NCBI RefSeq assembly: GCF_001692325.1
Contig: NZ_LXKN01000018.1
Location: 930,001-994,000, forward strand
Direction of reading: 5' to 3'
Length of the DNA stretch: 64,000 bases
Source: Rhizobium sp. AC27/96
GTDB lineage: Bacteria > Pseudomonadota > Alphaproteobacteria > Rhizobiales > Rhizobiaceae
Shown here one piece after another: positions 16,807-25,315 of the stretch; positions within the stretch are counted from its first letter, which is position 1; each line of letters begins with the position of its first letter. A program made the translations under genes and the position numbers. The notes beneath the pieces were generated by a model. It searched no databases, was not told where the DNA came from, and saw nothing but the letters and a program-made list of their open reading frames with translations.

Positions 16807-18696
16807 CTACTGAAGAGCCTTTTCCATCACCCGCACCAGACGCTCGGCAAAGGCACGCGGATCGGCCGGCTTGTCGCCATCGAGCACGCGCGCCTGGTCG
16901 AGGAGCAGTAATGCCGCATCGTCGCGCAGCGACGGCGCGTCGATCTTGGCGGCGATCGCCTTGACGACCGGGTGGTCCATATTGACCTCCAGGATCGGCT
17001 TGGCGCCGGACTGCAGACGGCCAGCCCCCTGCAGTATCTTCTCAAGCTGGCGGTCGTAACCCTGTTCGGAGGCGACGAGGCAGACGGCGCTTTCGATCAG
17101 GCGATCGGATGCGCGCACGTCGGATACCTCATCGGCAAGCTTTTCCTTGGCGAAATCGATGAAGGCCTGCACTTCGGCGGGCGCGCTCGTGCTTTCCGCC
17201 TTGTCCTCCTGCAGCTTCTTGAACTGCGCGAGATCGGCGGAACCCTGGGTGATCGACTTGAAGCTCTTGCCTTCGAACTCAGGCGCATTCATCACCCAGA
17301 AGCTGTCGACGGAATCCGACAGCAGCAGCACTTCGATGCCGCGGGCGCGGAACCCTTCGAGCTGCGGCGAGGCCTTCAGCTGTTCCAGGCTGCCGCCAAC
17401 GAGATAATAGACCGCCTCCTGACCTTCCTTGCCATCCTTGACGTAATCAGCAAGCGAACGATAGCCCTCGCCGGAGGCCGTCGTGCGGAAGCGTGACAGC
17501 GCCAGCAATTGCGAGCGCCGCTCGAAGTCCTCGTGGATGCCTTCCTTGATCAGGCTGCCAAAGTTTTCCCAGAGCTTCAGGAAAGCATCCTGGTCGCTTT
17601 CGGCCAGCTTCTCGATCGCCGTGATGATGCGGTTGGTGACGCCCTTGCGGATTGCCGACAGGATCGCGCTTTCCTGGATCATCTCGCGCGAGACGTTGAG
17701 CGGCAGGTCGTTCGTATCGACAAGGCCGCGCACGAAACGCAGATAGCGCGGCAGCAATTCCGCCTCGTCGGTAATGAAGACCCGCTTCACATAAAGCTTC
17801 ATGCGGCCCTTGCGATCAGGATCGAAGAGATCGAAGGGCTGCGAGCCGGGCACGAAGGCAAGCGCCGAATATTCATGGCGACCTTCGGCGCGGAAATGAA
17901 CCGTCAGGGCCGGCTCGTCATATTGGCCGGACATGCCGCGATAGAAATCGGCATATTCTTCGCTGGTGATGTCATTCTTCGACTTGGTCCAGAGTGCCGT
18001 GCCGTCGGTCAGCTGCGTGGCTTCCTCGCCCGGCTTTTCGGCGATCTTGATCGGCACCGGCACATGGCCGGATTGCTCCTTGACGATGCGCTCGACACTC
18101 CAGCGCGATGCGTAGTTCTTGGCATCCTCCATCAGATGCAGCGTGATGCGCGTTCCGCGGGCGGGAGCATCGGCCACGTCGATCGGAGCGACGCTGTAGC
18201 CGCCCTTGCCGTCCGACGACCAGATCCAGGCATCGTCGGCACCGGCGCGGCGGGAGACAACATCGACCCGGTCGGCAACCATGAAGCAGGAATAGAAGCC
18301 GACACCGAACTGGCCGATGAGCTGGGCGCCTTCGCCCTGCTTCTGGGCCTCGATGCGTTCCATGAAGGCGCGCGTGCCGGAGCGGGCGATCGTTCCGAGC
18401 GCCTCGATCATTTCCTCGCGGCTCATGCCGATGCCGTTATCCTCGACGATGAGCTTGTTGGCATCGGCGTCGAGCGTCAGCAGGATGCGGCTTTCGGGGT
18501 CCTTGGCCAGCAGCGCCGGTGCGGCGATCGCCTCATAGCGCAGCTTCTCGCAAGCGTCGGCCGCGTTCGAGATCAGCTCGCGCAGGAAGACGTCCTTATC
18601 CGAATAAACCGAGTGAACCATCATGTGCAGAAGGCGGGCAACGTCAGCCTCAAAGACGTGGCTCTCGGCGGTATGTTCTGCGGTGGTGGCTGTCAT
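16807..18696 (-). CDS. htpG: Chaperone HtpG (Hsp90)
   Basis: 629 residues, the normal bacterial Hsp90 length. The N-terminal GHKL ATPase site shows ELISNAADACEKLRYEA, VEDNGIGMSREE and GQFGVGFYSCFMVADRV; the middle domain contains LPLNVSREMIQES; the C-terminal dimerisation part follows. It is a cytoplasmic ATP-dependent chaperone, usually heat induced. It sits alone between iron genes. Confidence 0.97.
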   Translation of the reverse strand: MTATTAEHTAESHVFEADVARLLHMMVHSVYSDKDVFLRELISNAADACEKLRYEAIAAPALLAKDPESRILLTLDADANKLIVEDNGIGMSREEMIEALGTIARSGTRAFMERIEAQKQGEGAQLIGQFGVGFYSCFMVADRVDVVSRRAGADDAWIWSSDGKGGYSVAPIDVADAPARGTRITLHLMEDAKNYASRWSVERIVKEQSGHVPVPIKIAEKPGEEATQLTDGTALWTKSKNDITSEEYADFYRGMSGQYDEPALTVHFRAEGRHEYSALAFVPGSQPFDLFDPDRKGRMKLYVKRVFITDEAELLPRYLRFVRGLVDTNDLPLNVSREMIQESAILSAIRKGVTNRIITAIEKLAESDQDAFLKLWENFGSLIKEGIHEDFERRSQLLALSRFRTTASGEGYRSLADYVKDGKEGQEAVYYLVGGSLEQLKASPQLEGFRARGIEVLLLSDSVDSFWVMNAPEFEGKSFKSITQGSADLAQFKKLQEDKAESTSAPAEVQAFIDFAKEKLADEVSDVRASDRLIESAVCLVASEQGYDRQLEKILQGAGRLQSGAKPILEVNMDHPVVKAIAAKIDAPSLRDDAALLLLDQARVLDGDKPADPRAFAERLVRVMEKALQ

Positions 18697-18922
18697 AAGC
18701 GTCTAGTCTCCTGGGAATAACAAATGTCGCGCCGAACAGGTGGCGGAAGACGAGGCGAATTTCAAGCGTGCGTTGTTGCGTCATTGCATGATGGCGGGAG
18801 ATTTCCGTCGCATCATGTCCGGTTTTTCAGCCGCGACATCAATCCATCCGCACAGCTTGCGACCGAGAAACAAGCCGTCTTGCCATCCAAAGTCGGGAAC
18901 TATAAAGCCCGCAATCGCCGGA

Positions 18923-18949
18923 TTGCCAGCGGCTCGGCTCTGCTATAAT
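18923..18949 (+). promoter_or_regulatory. Probable promoter of the AraC-type regulator
   Basis: TATAAT at 18944-18949 matches the -10 consensus exactly; TTGCCA at 18923-18928 is a possible -35 with a short 15-bp spacer. The predicted transcript start near 18956 coincides with an 11-bp sequence (GTTAAATATGA, 18957-18967) found again upstream of the TonB receptor. Confidence 0.5.
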
Positions 18950-19002
18950 AACTTGAGTTAAATATGAAGGATTTTCGCGCGGAGCAACACCGGAAGCTGC
19001 AA

Positions 19003-19887
19003 ATGACGTTTCAGCCCAGAATGCAGAACAAGATTGGCGGCTTCTCCGTTATCGGCGGCGTTCATCGCCGCCAATGGAACGGCATCGTCGCCGACATTTG
19101 GAACGTCAATTGCGCGGCGCGTGCGGGTGGATATTACGTCGCCCAGGATCCGCGGCTTTTCATTTTGCTCGATCAACGCGGCTCTGGAGCGACAAACGTC
19201 AGGCTGTCACCGCGCGCGCAGAGCCGTGCGCAAGACTATGATCACGGCCGCATTTCCTACATCCCGGCCGGCATGGAGCTTTGGGCCGATCTCACCGGCA
19301 TCGAATTCGTGCGCCACCTCGACATCCATTTCGATGCCGCGATCATCGGCCAGAGGCTGATGGAAGACATCGATCCCGCTCGAATTGATAATCCACGCCT
19401 GCACTTCAGCGATCCGCGCCTGATCGCTCTCGCCGAACTGATCGCCGCCGAATGCGAGAATCCCGAGCCTCTCCACGATCTCTATGGCGATGGCCTGACG
19501 CTCTCGCTGCTGATCGATGTGCTGCAATTGCGTGCGCAGCAGCCGCGCCGTCGCAGCGCGCTCGCCGCCTGGCAGCTCCGCCGCGCCGTCGACTACATCG
19601 AGGAAAATTGCGTGCGCAACATCCGGCTAGAAGAACTCGCCTCGCTGACCGGCCTATCGCAATCTCATTTCAGCCATGCCTTCAAAGCCTCGACCGGCCT
19701 GCCGCCGCATCAATGGCAGACACAGGCAAGGCTCGAACGCGCCAAGCACATGTTGTTGACGAGCGAAATGCCGCTGACCACGGTCGCAGTCGAAACCGGG
19801 TTTGCGGACCAGGCGCATTTCACCCGTGTTTTCCGCAAGAATGTCGGCACTGCTCCGGCCAACTGGAAACGCAGCATGCTTGCCTGA
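19003..19887 (+). CDS. AraC family transcriptional regulator next to siderophore receptor
   Basis: 294 residues from ATG 19003, which has CGGAAG 6 nt upstream. A longer frame from ATG 18964 has no ribosome site and would begin only about 8 nt after the predicted transcript start. The C-terminal third has the two AraC HTH motifs (IRLEELASLTGLSQSHFSHAF and MPLTTVAVETGFADQAHFTRVF). The N-terminal part is a ligand/cupin-like domain. Position directly upstream of the TonB receptor on the same strand suggests it activates that gene in response to the ferric siderophore, as PchR- and RhrA-like regulators do. Inference from context. Confidence 0.88.
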   Translation: MTFQPRMQNKIGGFSVIGGVHRRQWNGIVADIWNVNCAARAGGYYVAQDPRLFILLDQRGSGATNVRLSPRAQSRAQDYDHGRISYIPAGMELWADLTGIEFVRHLDIHFDAAIIGQRLMEDIDPARIDNPRLHFSDPRLIALAELIAAECENPEPLHDLYGDGLTLSLLIDVLQLRAQQPRRRSALAAWQLRRAVDYIEENCVRNIRLEELASLTGLSQSHFSHAFKASTGLPPHQWQTQARLERAKHMLLTSEMPLTTVAVETGFADQAHFTRVFRKNVGTAPANWKRSMLA

Positions 19888-19971
19888 AAACCACAGTTCA
19901 CGAGCAATTGCGCGCGCCACGGAGAATTGCCCAAAAACGTTCAATTTCCCCAGAAACAGACAAGCGTCGCC

Positions 19972-19994
19972 GTTAAATATGAGTTAACTGCTCA
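19972..19994 (+). promoter_or_regulatory. Candidate regulator site and iron-responsive (IRO-type) box upstream of TonB receptor
   Basis: GTTAAATATGA at 19972-19982 repeats the sequence at 18957-18967 in front of the araC-type gene. Overlapping it, TGA-GTTAACTGC-TCA (19980-19994) fits the TGA-N9-TCA iron-responsive operator of rhizobial RirA. Together they suggest double control: repression by RirA under iron excess and activation by the AraC protein. Confidence 0.45.
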
Positions 19995-20045
19995 TCTTAT
20001 TGAGGGATCGGCCACCTTGGCCGGGCAGGCGCAAGATCGGGACAG

Positions 20046-22247
20046 ATGACGGAAATGCTGGGATTGAAGCAAGACGTATCACGGGCGTGGATATTGGCGA
20101 CGGGCGTAGCCATTACCGCACTGCTGGCAGGTTCGCAGGTAGCGGCACAGGAAAAGGCCACGGAATTGCAGCCGCTGGTCATTCAAGGCGGTGGCTCGCA
20201 ACAGACGGGCGAAGATAGCGGCACGGCACCGGTCAAGGGCTATGTTGCCAAGAAAACCACTTCCGGTTCGAAATCCGACACGCCGATCACCGAAGTCCCG
20301 CAATCCGTCTCCGTCATCGGCCAGCAGGAAATGCAGGATCGCGGCATCACCAACAAGGTCGATGAAGCACTGCGCTATACGCCGGGCGTTACCACGCAGC
20401 CTTTCGGCAATGATGGTGATACCGACTGGTTCTATATTCGCGGCTTCGACGCGACGCAGAGCGGCGTCTTCATGAACGGCCTGACGCTCTATAGCTATGG
20501 CTTCGGCGGCTTCCAGATCGATCCTTACATGCTCGAGCGCGTCGAGGTCTTGAAGGGTCCTGCTTCCGTACTTTACGGCGGCGCCAATCCGGGCGGCCTC
20601 GTCAACATGGTCCGCAAGGAGCCGACGGATAGCCCGCAATATTCCACCGAGATCGGCATCAACAATCTCGGCAACGCTTTCCTCGGCTTCGATTTCTCCG
20701 ACAAGCTTTCTGCGGATGGCGTCTATCGCTACCGCCTGACCGGCAAGATCGCCGGCGGCGATACCTATAGCGACGGCACGCATGACCTACGCGGCTTCAT
20801 CATGCCGCAGGTGACGATCTCTCCCGACGAATCCACCAAGCTCACCGTCTTCGGCATGCTGAGCGGCCTCGATGAGATCCACAGCGGCAACGGCTTCTTC
20901 CCCTATGTCGGCACCGTCGTCGACGCGCCGTTCGGCAAGATCAAGCGCGATGCCTTCTATGGCGAACGCAGCATCGACAACCTGAAATACGCCCAGCAGA
21001 TGCTCGGTTACGAGTTTTCGCATGACTTCGACGGCGGCTGGACCGTGTCGCAGAATGCGCGCTACGGCCACCTCTACAAGCGCGAGGAAGGTCCTTATCT
21101 CAATGGCTATGTCGGCGGCAATCCGCTAAGCCCGGGCTATAGCGACCCGAACTACATGCTGAACCGCATCGGCTTCTTCGAGCGCTCGAAGGTGGACACC
21201 TTCTCGGTCGACACCCGCGCAGAGAACAAGTTCGATACCGGCCCCATCAGCCACGACTTCCTGATCGGCACCGATTACTCGATCTACCGCCTCGATCAGA
21301 TCCAGTCCTGCTGCGGCTCCAATCCGATCAGCGCTACCAACCCGATCTATGGCACACCGCAGGGAACCAACTTCGTCTACCTCAATCAGGTCATGACGCA
21401 GCAGCAGCTCGGCATCTATACCCAAGACCAGATACGCTTCGGCGACGGCTGGCTGGTAACGCTCAACGGCCGTTATGACTTCGTCGACACCAACTCCGAC
21501 TCCAAGGTCGGCACGAGTTACAAGTCGAACGAAAACGCGCCGAGCGGCCGCGCAGGCCTTGCCTACGAGTTTTCGAACGGTATCACGCCCTATATCAGCG
21601 CCGGCACCTTCTTCAATCCGCTGATCGGCACCAGCGTCACCGGCGGCGGCCTGACACCTGAAAAGGGCGAGCAATACGAAGCCGGCGTCAAGTACCAGCC
21701 TGACTTTATCGACGGCCTGTTCACCGCCTCCATCTTCCAGATCGACCGAAAGAACATGGCGCTGACCGATCCGACGACCTTCCTGCAGCGCCAGATCGGC
21801 GAGGTCCGTTCGCGCGGCGTCGAATTCGAAGGCAAGGTCAATCTCGACGACAACTGGAAGGTGCTTGGTTCCTATTCCTATACGGATCTGGAAGTCATCA
21901 AGGATCTGAATACCGCCATCATCGGCAATTCGCCCTACCTCGTACCAAACTCGACCGCCTCGCTCTGGCTCGACTACGCCTTCACGAGCGAAGCGCTTGA
22001 CGGCCTCAGCATCGGTGCCGGCGTACGCTATCAGGGCAAGTCATGGGCTGACCAGGCCAACACGCTGCGCGTACCTTCCGCAACGCTCTTCGACGCCGGC
22101 ATCCGCTACGAGAAGAAGGGCTGGGGCGCGTCGCTCAACGTCGCCAACCTGTTCGACAAGGACTATGTCTCGGGCTGCGCGGGGGAGAATGTCTGCGGCT
22201 ATGGCGAAGCACGCACGGTCACCTTCAAGCTCACCAAGAAGTGGTAA
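20046..22247 (+). CDS. TonB-dependent siderophore receptor (FhuA/FoxA-like)
   Basis: 733 residues with a signal peptide (about 1-35, ending AGSQVAAQ), plug domain (about 75-190: SDTPITEVPQSVSVIG, DEALRYTPGVTTQP, LERVEVLKGPASVLYGG, NPGGLVNMVRKEP) and a beta-barrel ending in an aromatic residue (LTKKW). The subfamily is the ferric hydroxamate group (FhuA, FoxA, FcuA). It transports the ferric siderophore across the outer membrane with TonB-ExbBD energy. FhuD and FhuB follow on the same strand. The exact siderophore is not predictable. Confidence 0.92.
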   Translation: MTEMLGLKQDVSRAWILATGVAITALLAGSQVAAQEKATELQPLVIQGGGSQQTGEDSGTAPVKGYVAKKTTSGSKSDTPITEVPQSVSVIGQQEMQDRGITNKVDEALRYTPGVTTQPFGNDGDTDWFYIRGFDATQSGVFMNGLTLYSYGFGGFQIDPYMLERVEVLKGPASVLYGGANPGGLVNMVRKEPTDSPQYSTEIGINNLGNAFLGFDFSDKLSADGVYRYRLTGKIAGGDTYSDGTHDLRGFIMPQVTISPDESTKLTVFGMLSGLDEIHSGNGFFPYVGTVVDAPFGKIKRDAFYGERSIDNLKYAQQMLGYEFSHDFDGGWTVSQNARYGHLYKREEGPYLNGYVGGNPLSPGYSDPNYMLNRIGFFERSKVDTFSVDTRAENKFDTGPISHDFLIGTDYSIYRLDQIQSCCGSNPISATNPIYGTPQGTNFVYLNQVMTQQQLGIYTQDQIRFGDGWLVTLNGRYDFVDTNSDSKVGTSYKSNENAPSGRAGLAYEFSNGITPYISAGTFFNPLIGTSVTGGGLTPEKGEQYEAGVKYQPDFIDGLFTASIFQIDRKNMALTDPTTFLQRQIGEVRSRGVEFEGKVNLDDNWKVLGSYSYTDLEVIKDLNTAIIGNSPYLVPNSTASLWLDYAFTSEALDGLSIGAGVRYQGKSWADQANTLRVPSATLFDAGIRYEKKGWGASLNVANLFDKDYVSGCAGENVCGYGEARTVTFKLTKKW

Positions 22248-22293
22248 GTTGAGATTAAAAGTATACTTTTGTTCTCGATCATGGCAAAGAGCC

Positions 22294-22320
22294 GGGGATT
22301 GCCAAATGGCAGTCCCCTTA
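22294..22320 (+). terminator. Terminator-like hairpin after TonB receptor
   Basis: GGGGATTGCC (22294-22303) pairs with GGCAGTCCCC (22308-22317) around AAAT, with one T.G wobble, followed by TTACCCGTTT. It separates the receptor gene from the fhuC remnant. Confidence 0.6.
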
Positions 22321-22345
22321 CCCGTTTGAAACCAAAGGCGTCGCA

Positions 22346-22441
22346 ATGAAGACGGCTGGACAGCTGCAGCGCATTTTCAACGTCGATATGGACGTGCTTT
22401 CCCGCCTGCCGCGTTGCGAAACCATCAGCTATCTTCCATGA
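22346..22441 (+). pseudogene. fhuC: C-terminal remnant of fhuC-type ATPase gene
   Basis: A 31-codon frame reads MKTAGQLQRIFNVDMDVLSR and then LPRCETISYLP. This resembles the extreme C terminus of iron-siderophore ABC ATPases (a ...IFGVxMxVL...PISxxx tail). It ends in the ATGA overlap with the fhuD start, the junction expected for a fhuC-fhuD pair. No Walker A, signature or Walker B sequence exists between 22248 and 22437, so nearly the whole ATPase gene is missing. Identification is from pattern memory and context. Confidence 0.6.
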
Positions 22442-23331
22442 CTGCGCGACGCGAACATACCCTATCACGCCGGCAATTCCTGGCGACGGCTGCGGCCGGC
22501 GCGGTTGCCGGTTTTGCGCCAGCGCAGGCAGCAACGAGCCCGCGCGTTGCGACGCTCGATTGGGCGATCCTCGAAACGCTGTTCGCCATTAATGCCAATG
22601 TCGTTGCCGGAACCGAGCTTCTGCAGTTCAGAGAGGTTGCGGTCACGCCCACGGTGCCTGCCGGCGTCGCCGATCTCGGCCTGCGCGGCACCCCGAATTT
22701 CGAAGTCCTCTACGCCACCAAGCCCGACCTGATCTTCAACTCCAATTTCTATGCCTGGGCCGATGATCGCATGCGCCTGATTGCGCCGGTCGAAAGCCAT
22801 GCCGTCTATAAGCCGGGCAGCAGCCCCTACCAGCTCTCCGAGCATATGACGCTTGCGCTGGGCGACCGGCTTGGACTGGCCGCCGGCCGGGCGCTGGTCG
22901 ATACAATGCGAGCAAAGCTCGAAACCTATCGCGACCGGTTCAGCAAGGGTGACCATCGGCCGATCCTGCCGATCAACCTTGGTGATGCCAGGCACTTCCG
23001 CGTCTTCGGTTCCGACAGCATGTTCGGCGAAGTTCTCACCCGCACCGGCCTCACCAATGCCTGGCCTGACCTCACCAGCTATTCGGCCACCGCCCCGGTC
23101 GGGATCGAGCGTCTGGCCGCCATGCCGGAAGCATGGATCGTGCTGATCCCGCCGCATCCGGCGGATGCTTTTGCCGAACTGCAGTATAGCGCCTTCTGGA
23201 AGGCACTCCCGCCGGTCCAGGCCGGCCGCGTTCTTCTGCTCGGTTCGATCAACCCCTATGGCGCATTGCCGGCGGCCGGACGTTTTGCCGATCTCCTTGC
23301 AGGAGGGCTCTCCCATGCATGGAACGGTTGA
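22438..23331 (+). CDS. fhuD: Iron-siderophore ABC transporter binding protein (FhuD-like)
   Basis: 297 residues. A twin-arginine signal is present (SRRQFLATAAAGAVAGFAPAQA), as is common in FhuD proteins. The rest is a class III binding fold: VATLDWAILETLFAINAN, GVADLGLRGTPNFEVLYATKPDLIF, GSINPYGALPAAGRFADLL. It captures ferric hydroxamate in the periplasm and hands it to FhuB. Its start overlaps the stop of the fhuC remnant (ATGA) and its end overlaps fhuB by 17 bp. Confidence 0.88.
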   Translation: MTARREHTLSRRQFLATAAAGAVAGFAPAQAATSPRVATLDWAILETLFAINANVVAGTELLQFREVAVTPTVPAGVADLGLRGTPNFEVLYATKPDLIFNSNFYAWADDRMRLIAPVESHAVYKPGSSPYQLSEHMTLALGDRLGLAAGRALVDTMRAKLETYRDRFSKGDHRPILPINLGDARHFRVFGSDSMFGEVLTRTGLTNAWPDLTSYSATAPVGIERLAAMPEAWIVLIPPHPADAFAELQYSAFWKALPPVQAGRVLLLGSINPYGALPAAGRFADLLAGGLSHAWNG

Positions 23332-25315
23332 GCGGCCCGGCATCGTCAGACGCGGACCGCTGGGCCTCAGCAGCCTCGTCCTTGGCCTTGCCTGCATCCT
23401 CGCCTTCACCCTGCTGGTCGCCCTGCGTCCACAGCTCGCTCCGGATTTGACCGGTGCGGCGGTTCTCAATCGCATCCTGCTTGTCGACAGCCTGTTGCCG
23501 CGCTCGGCCATCGCGCTCATCGCGGGCGCGGCTCTCGGCCTTTCCGGCGCGCTGCTGCAGAGGGTTCTGCGCAACCCCATCGCCGACGCATCAACACTCG
23601 GGATCGCCGCCGGCGCGCAACTGGCAATGACGATCACGATCGGCTTTTTCCCGCTTCTGATCGGCTTGCCACGCGAGATCGCGGCGTTTGCCGGCGGACT
23701 AGCGGCTGTCCTGATCGTGCTGGCGCTAAGCTGGCGCCGCGGCCTCGATCCGGTGACGGTCGCGCTTTGCGGCATGATGGTGACATTGGTCGCCTCGGCA
23801 CTCAGCGTGACCATCATTCTTGCGCGCGGCGAGTATGCCATGTCGATCTTCATCTGGGGTGCCGGCGCCCTGAACCAGCAAAGCTGGGATGGTGTCATTA
23901 CGCTCGCCCCACGGCTCGCCATAGGCTTCATCGCCGCTGCCGTGCTGATCCGTCCGCTTGCTATCATGAGCCTAGACGACACGAGCGCAAAGAGCCTCGG
24001 GCTCGGCCTCCACAGCACGCGCTTCGCCATTCTGGCGCTTGCAGTGTGGCTCTCGGCCTCGGTGACCGCTGAGGTCGGGATCATCGGCTTTCTCGGGCTC
24101 GCCGCGCCGCATCTCGCCCGATTTTGCGGCGCCCGCCGCACGGGGCAGTTGTTGATCGCCGCACCGCTTGCCGGGGCCGGCCTGCTGTTCCTCACGGATT
24201 GCGCGGTACAATTGCTCTCGCCCGGCTTTTCCGACATTGCGCCGACCGGTGCGGCAACGGCGCTCCTCGGCGGCCCGCTGCTGCTTCTGCTTTTGCCAAG
24301 GCTGCGTTCTGCCAGCGCACATCACACCCAAGGCGCGCCGCGCGTAAGGCAAAATCTAGCCAAGCCGCACCGAACACTGGTCCTCCTCGTCGTCACATTC
24401 GTCCTTCTGATCCTGTGGGCGCTGTCGGTCGGTCGCAGCATGGATGGCTGGCAGGTGGCAATTGGCAGTCAATTCCCGGAACTTCTGCCGTTCCGCCTGC
24501 CAAGGACCGTAGTCGCCGGAGCAGCCGGCGCGATGCTGGCGGCCGCCGGCTTCATCATGCAGCGCCTCACGGGCAATCCACTCGCCAGCCCCGAAGTGCT
24601 CGGCGTCAGCGCCGGCGGCGGCGCGGGGCTGACGGTGGCCCTGTTCCTGTTCGCCTTCCCCTCGCCTGCGATCATGATCACGGCCATGACGATCGGCGCA
24701 CTCGTTGCCTTCCTCATCATGCTCGCCATCAGCGCCCGAGGCGGCTTCGGACCGGAGCGGCTGCTGTTGTCGGGAATAGCGATCGGCGCGCTATCGATGG
24801 CGATCGTCACCGTCGTTCTCGCCCGTGGCGACCTGCGCGGCTATCTCCTGCTGACCTGGCTGTCAGGCTCCACCAATCGCGCCGGCTCGTTCGAAGCATG
24901 GACCGGGGTCATTTCGGCTGCCGTCCTCATTCCGTTGCTGCCGCTGCTGCGGCGATGGTTCGACATCCTGCCGATGGGCGGTGGCGTCGCCCACTCAGTC
25001 GGCCTATCGGTTGCGATAAGCCGGCTCGTTCTGGCGGTGCTGGCTGCCCTGTTGACCGCCATTCCGTCCTACCTCGTCGGCCCGCTCAGCCTGACGGGAC
25101 TGATCGCGCCACATCTCGCCCGCCTGATCGGGTTTCGCAGCACCATCCACCAATTGATCGCCAGCGTACTGCTTGGAGCGATGCTGCTGACCATCGCCGA
25201 CTGGTTGTCGCGAATGGTGATTTTTCCCTACGAGGTGCCGGTCGGCCTTTTTGCGGCCCTGATCGGCGGCCCATATCTCATCTGGTTCCTGACCCGCAAG
25301 GAGACAAAGCAATGA
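23315..25315 (+). CDS. fhuB: Iron-siderophore ABC permease, double-length (FhuB-like)
   Basis: 666 residues made of two fused permease halves, each with about ten membrane segments, as in E. coli FhuB (about 660). Both halves contain the BtuC/FhuB-type segments (GAALGLSGALLQRVLRNPIADASTLGI; GAMLAAAGFIMQRLTGNPLASPEVLGV) and the ATPase-coupling loops (GFLGLAAPHLAR; LTGLIAPHLARL). ATG 23315 was chosen because AGGAGG lies 8 nt upstream, inside the end of fhuD. No ATPase gene is nearby, so FhuB must couple to one encoded elsewhere or be idle. Confidence 0.92.
   Translation: MHGTVERPGIVRRGPLGLSSLVLGLACILAFTLLVALRPQLAPDLTGAAVLNRILLVDSLLPRSAIALIAGAALGLSGALLQRVLRNPIADASTLGIAAGAQLAMTITIGFFPLLIGLPREIAAFAGGLAAVLIVLALSWRRGLDPVTVALCGMMVTLVASALSVTIILARGEYAMSIFIWGAGALNQQSWDGVITLAPRLAIGFIAAAVLIRPLAIMSLDDTSAKSLGLGLHSTRFAILALAVWLSASVTAEVGIIGFLGLAAPHLARFCGARRTGQLLIAAPLAGAGLLFLTDCAVQLLSPGFSDIAPTGAATALLGGPLLLLLLPRLRSASAHHTQGAPRVRQNLAKPHRTLVLLVVTFVLLILWALSVGRSMDGWQVAIGSQFPELLPFRLPRTVVAGAAGAMLAAAGFIMQRLTGNPLASPEVLGVSAGGGAGLTVALFLFAFPSPAIMITAMTIGALVAFLIMLAISARGGFGPERLLLSGIAIGALSMAIVTVVLARGDLRGYLLLTWLSGSTNRAGSFEAWTGVISAAVLIPLLPLLRRWFDILPMGGGVAHSVGLSVAISRLVLAVLAALLTAIPSYLVGPLSLTGLIAPHLARLIGFRSTIHQLIASVLLGAMLLTIADWLSRMVIFPYEVPVGLFAALIGGPYLIWFLTRKETKQ

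Noticed and set aside
18724..18961. Short forward frames between htpG and the araC-type gene
   Set aside because: Basic, low-information translations without ribosome sites; the region reads better as promoter DNA.
22465..24237. 590-codon reverse-strand frame across fhuD and fhuB
   Set aside because: Low-complexity Ala/Arg/Ser translation without domains; antisense to clear membrane-protein coding sequence.
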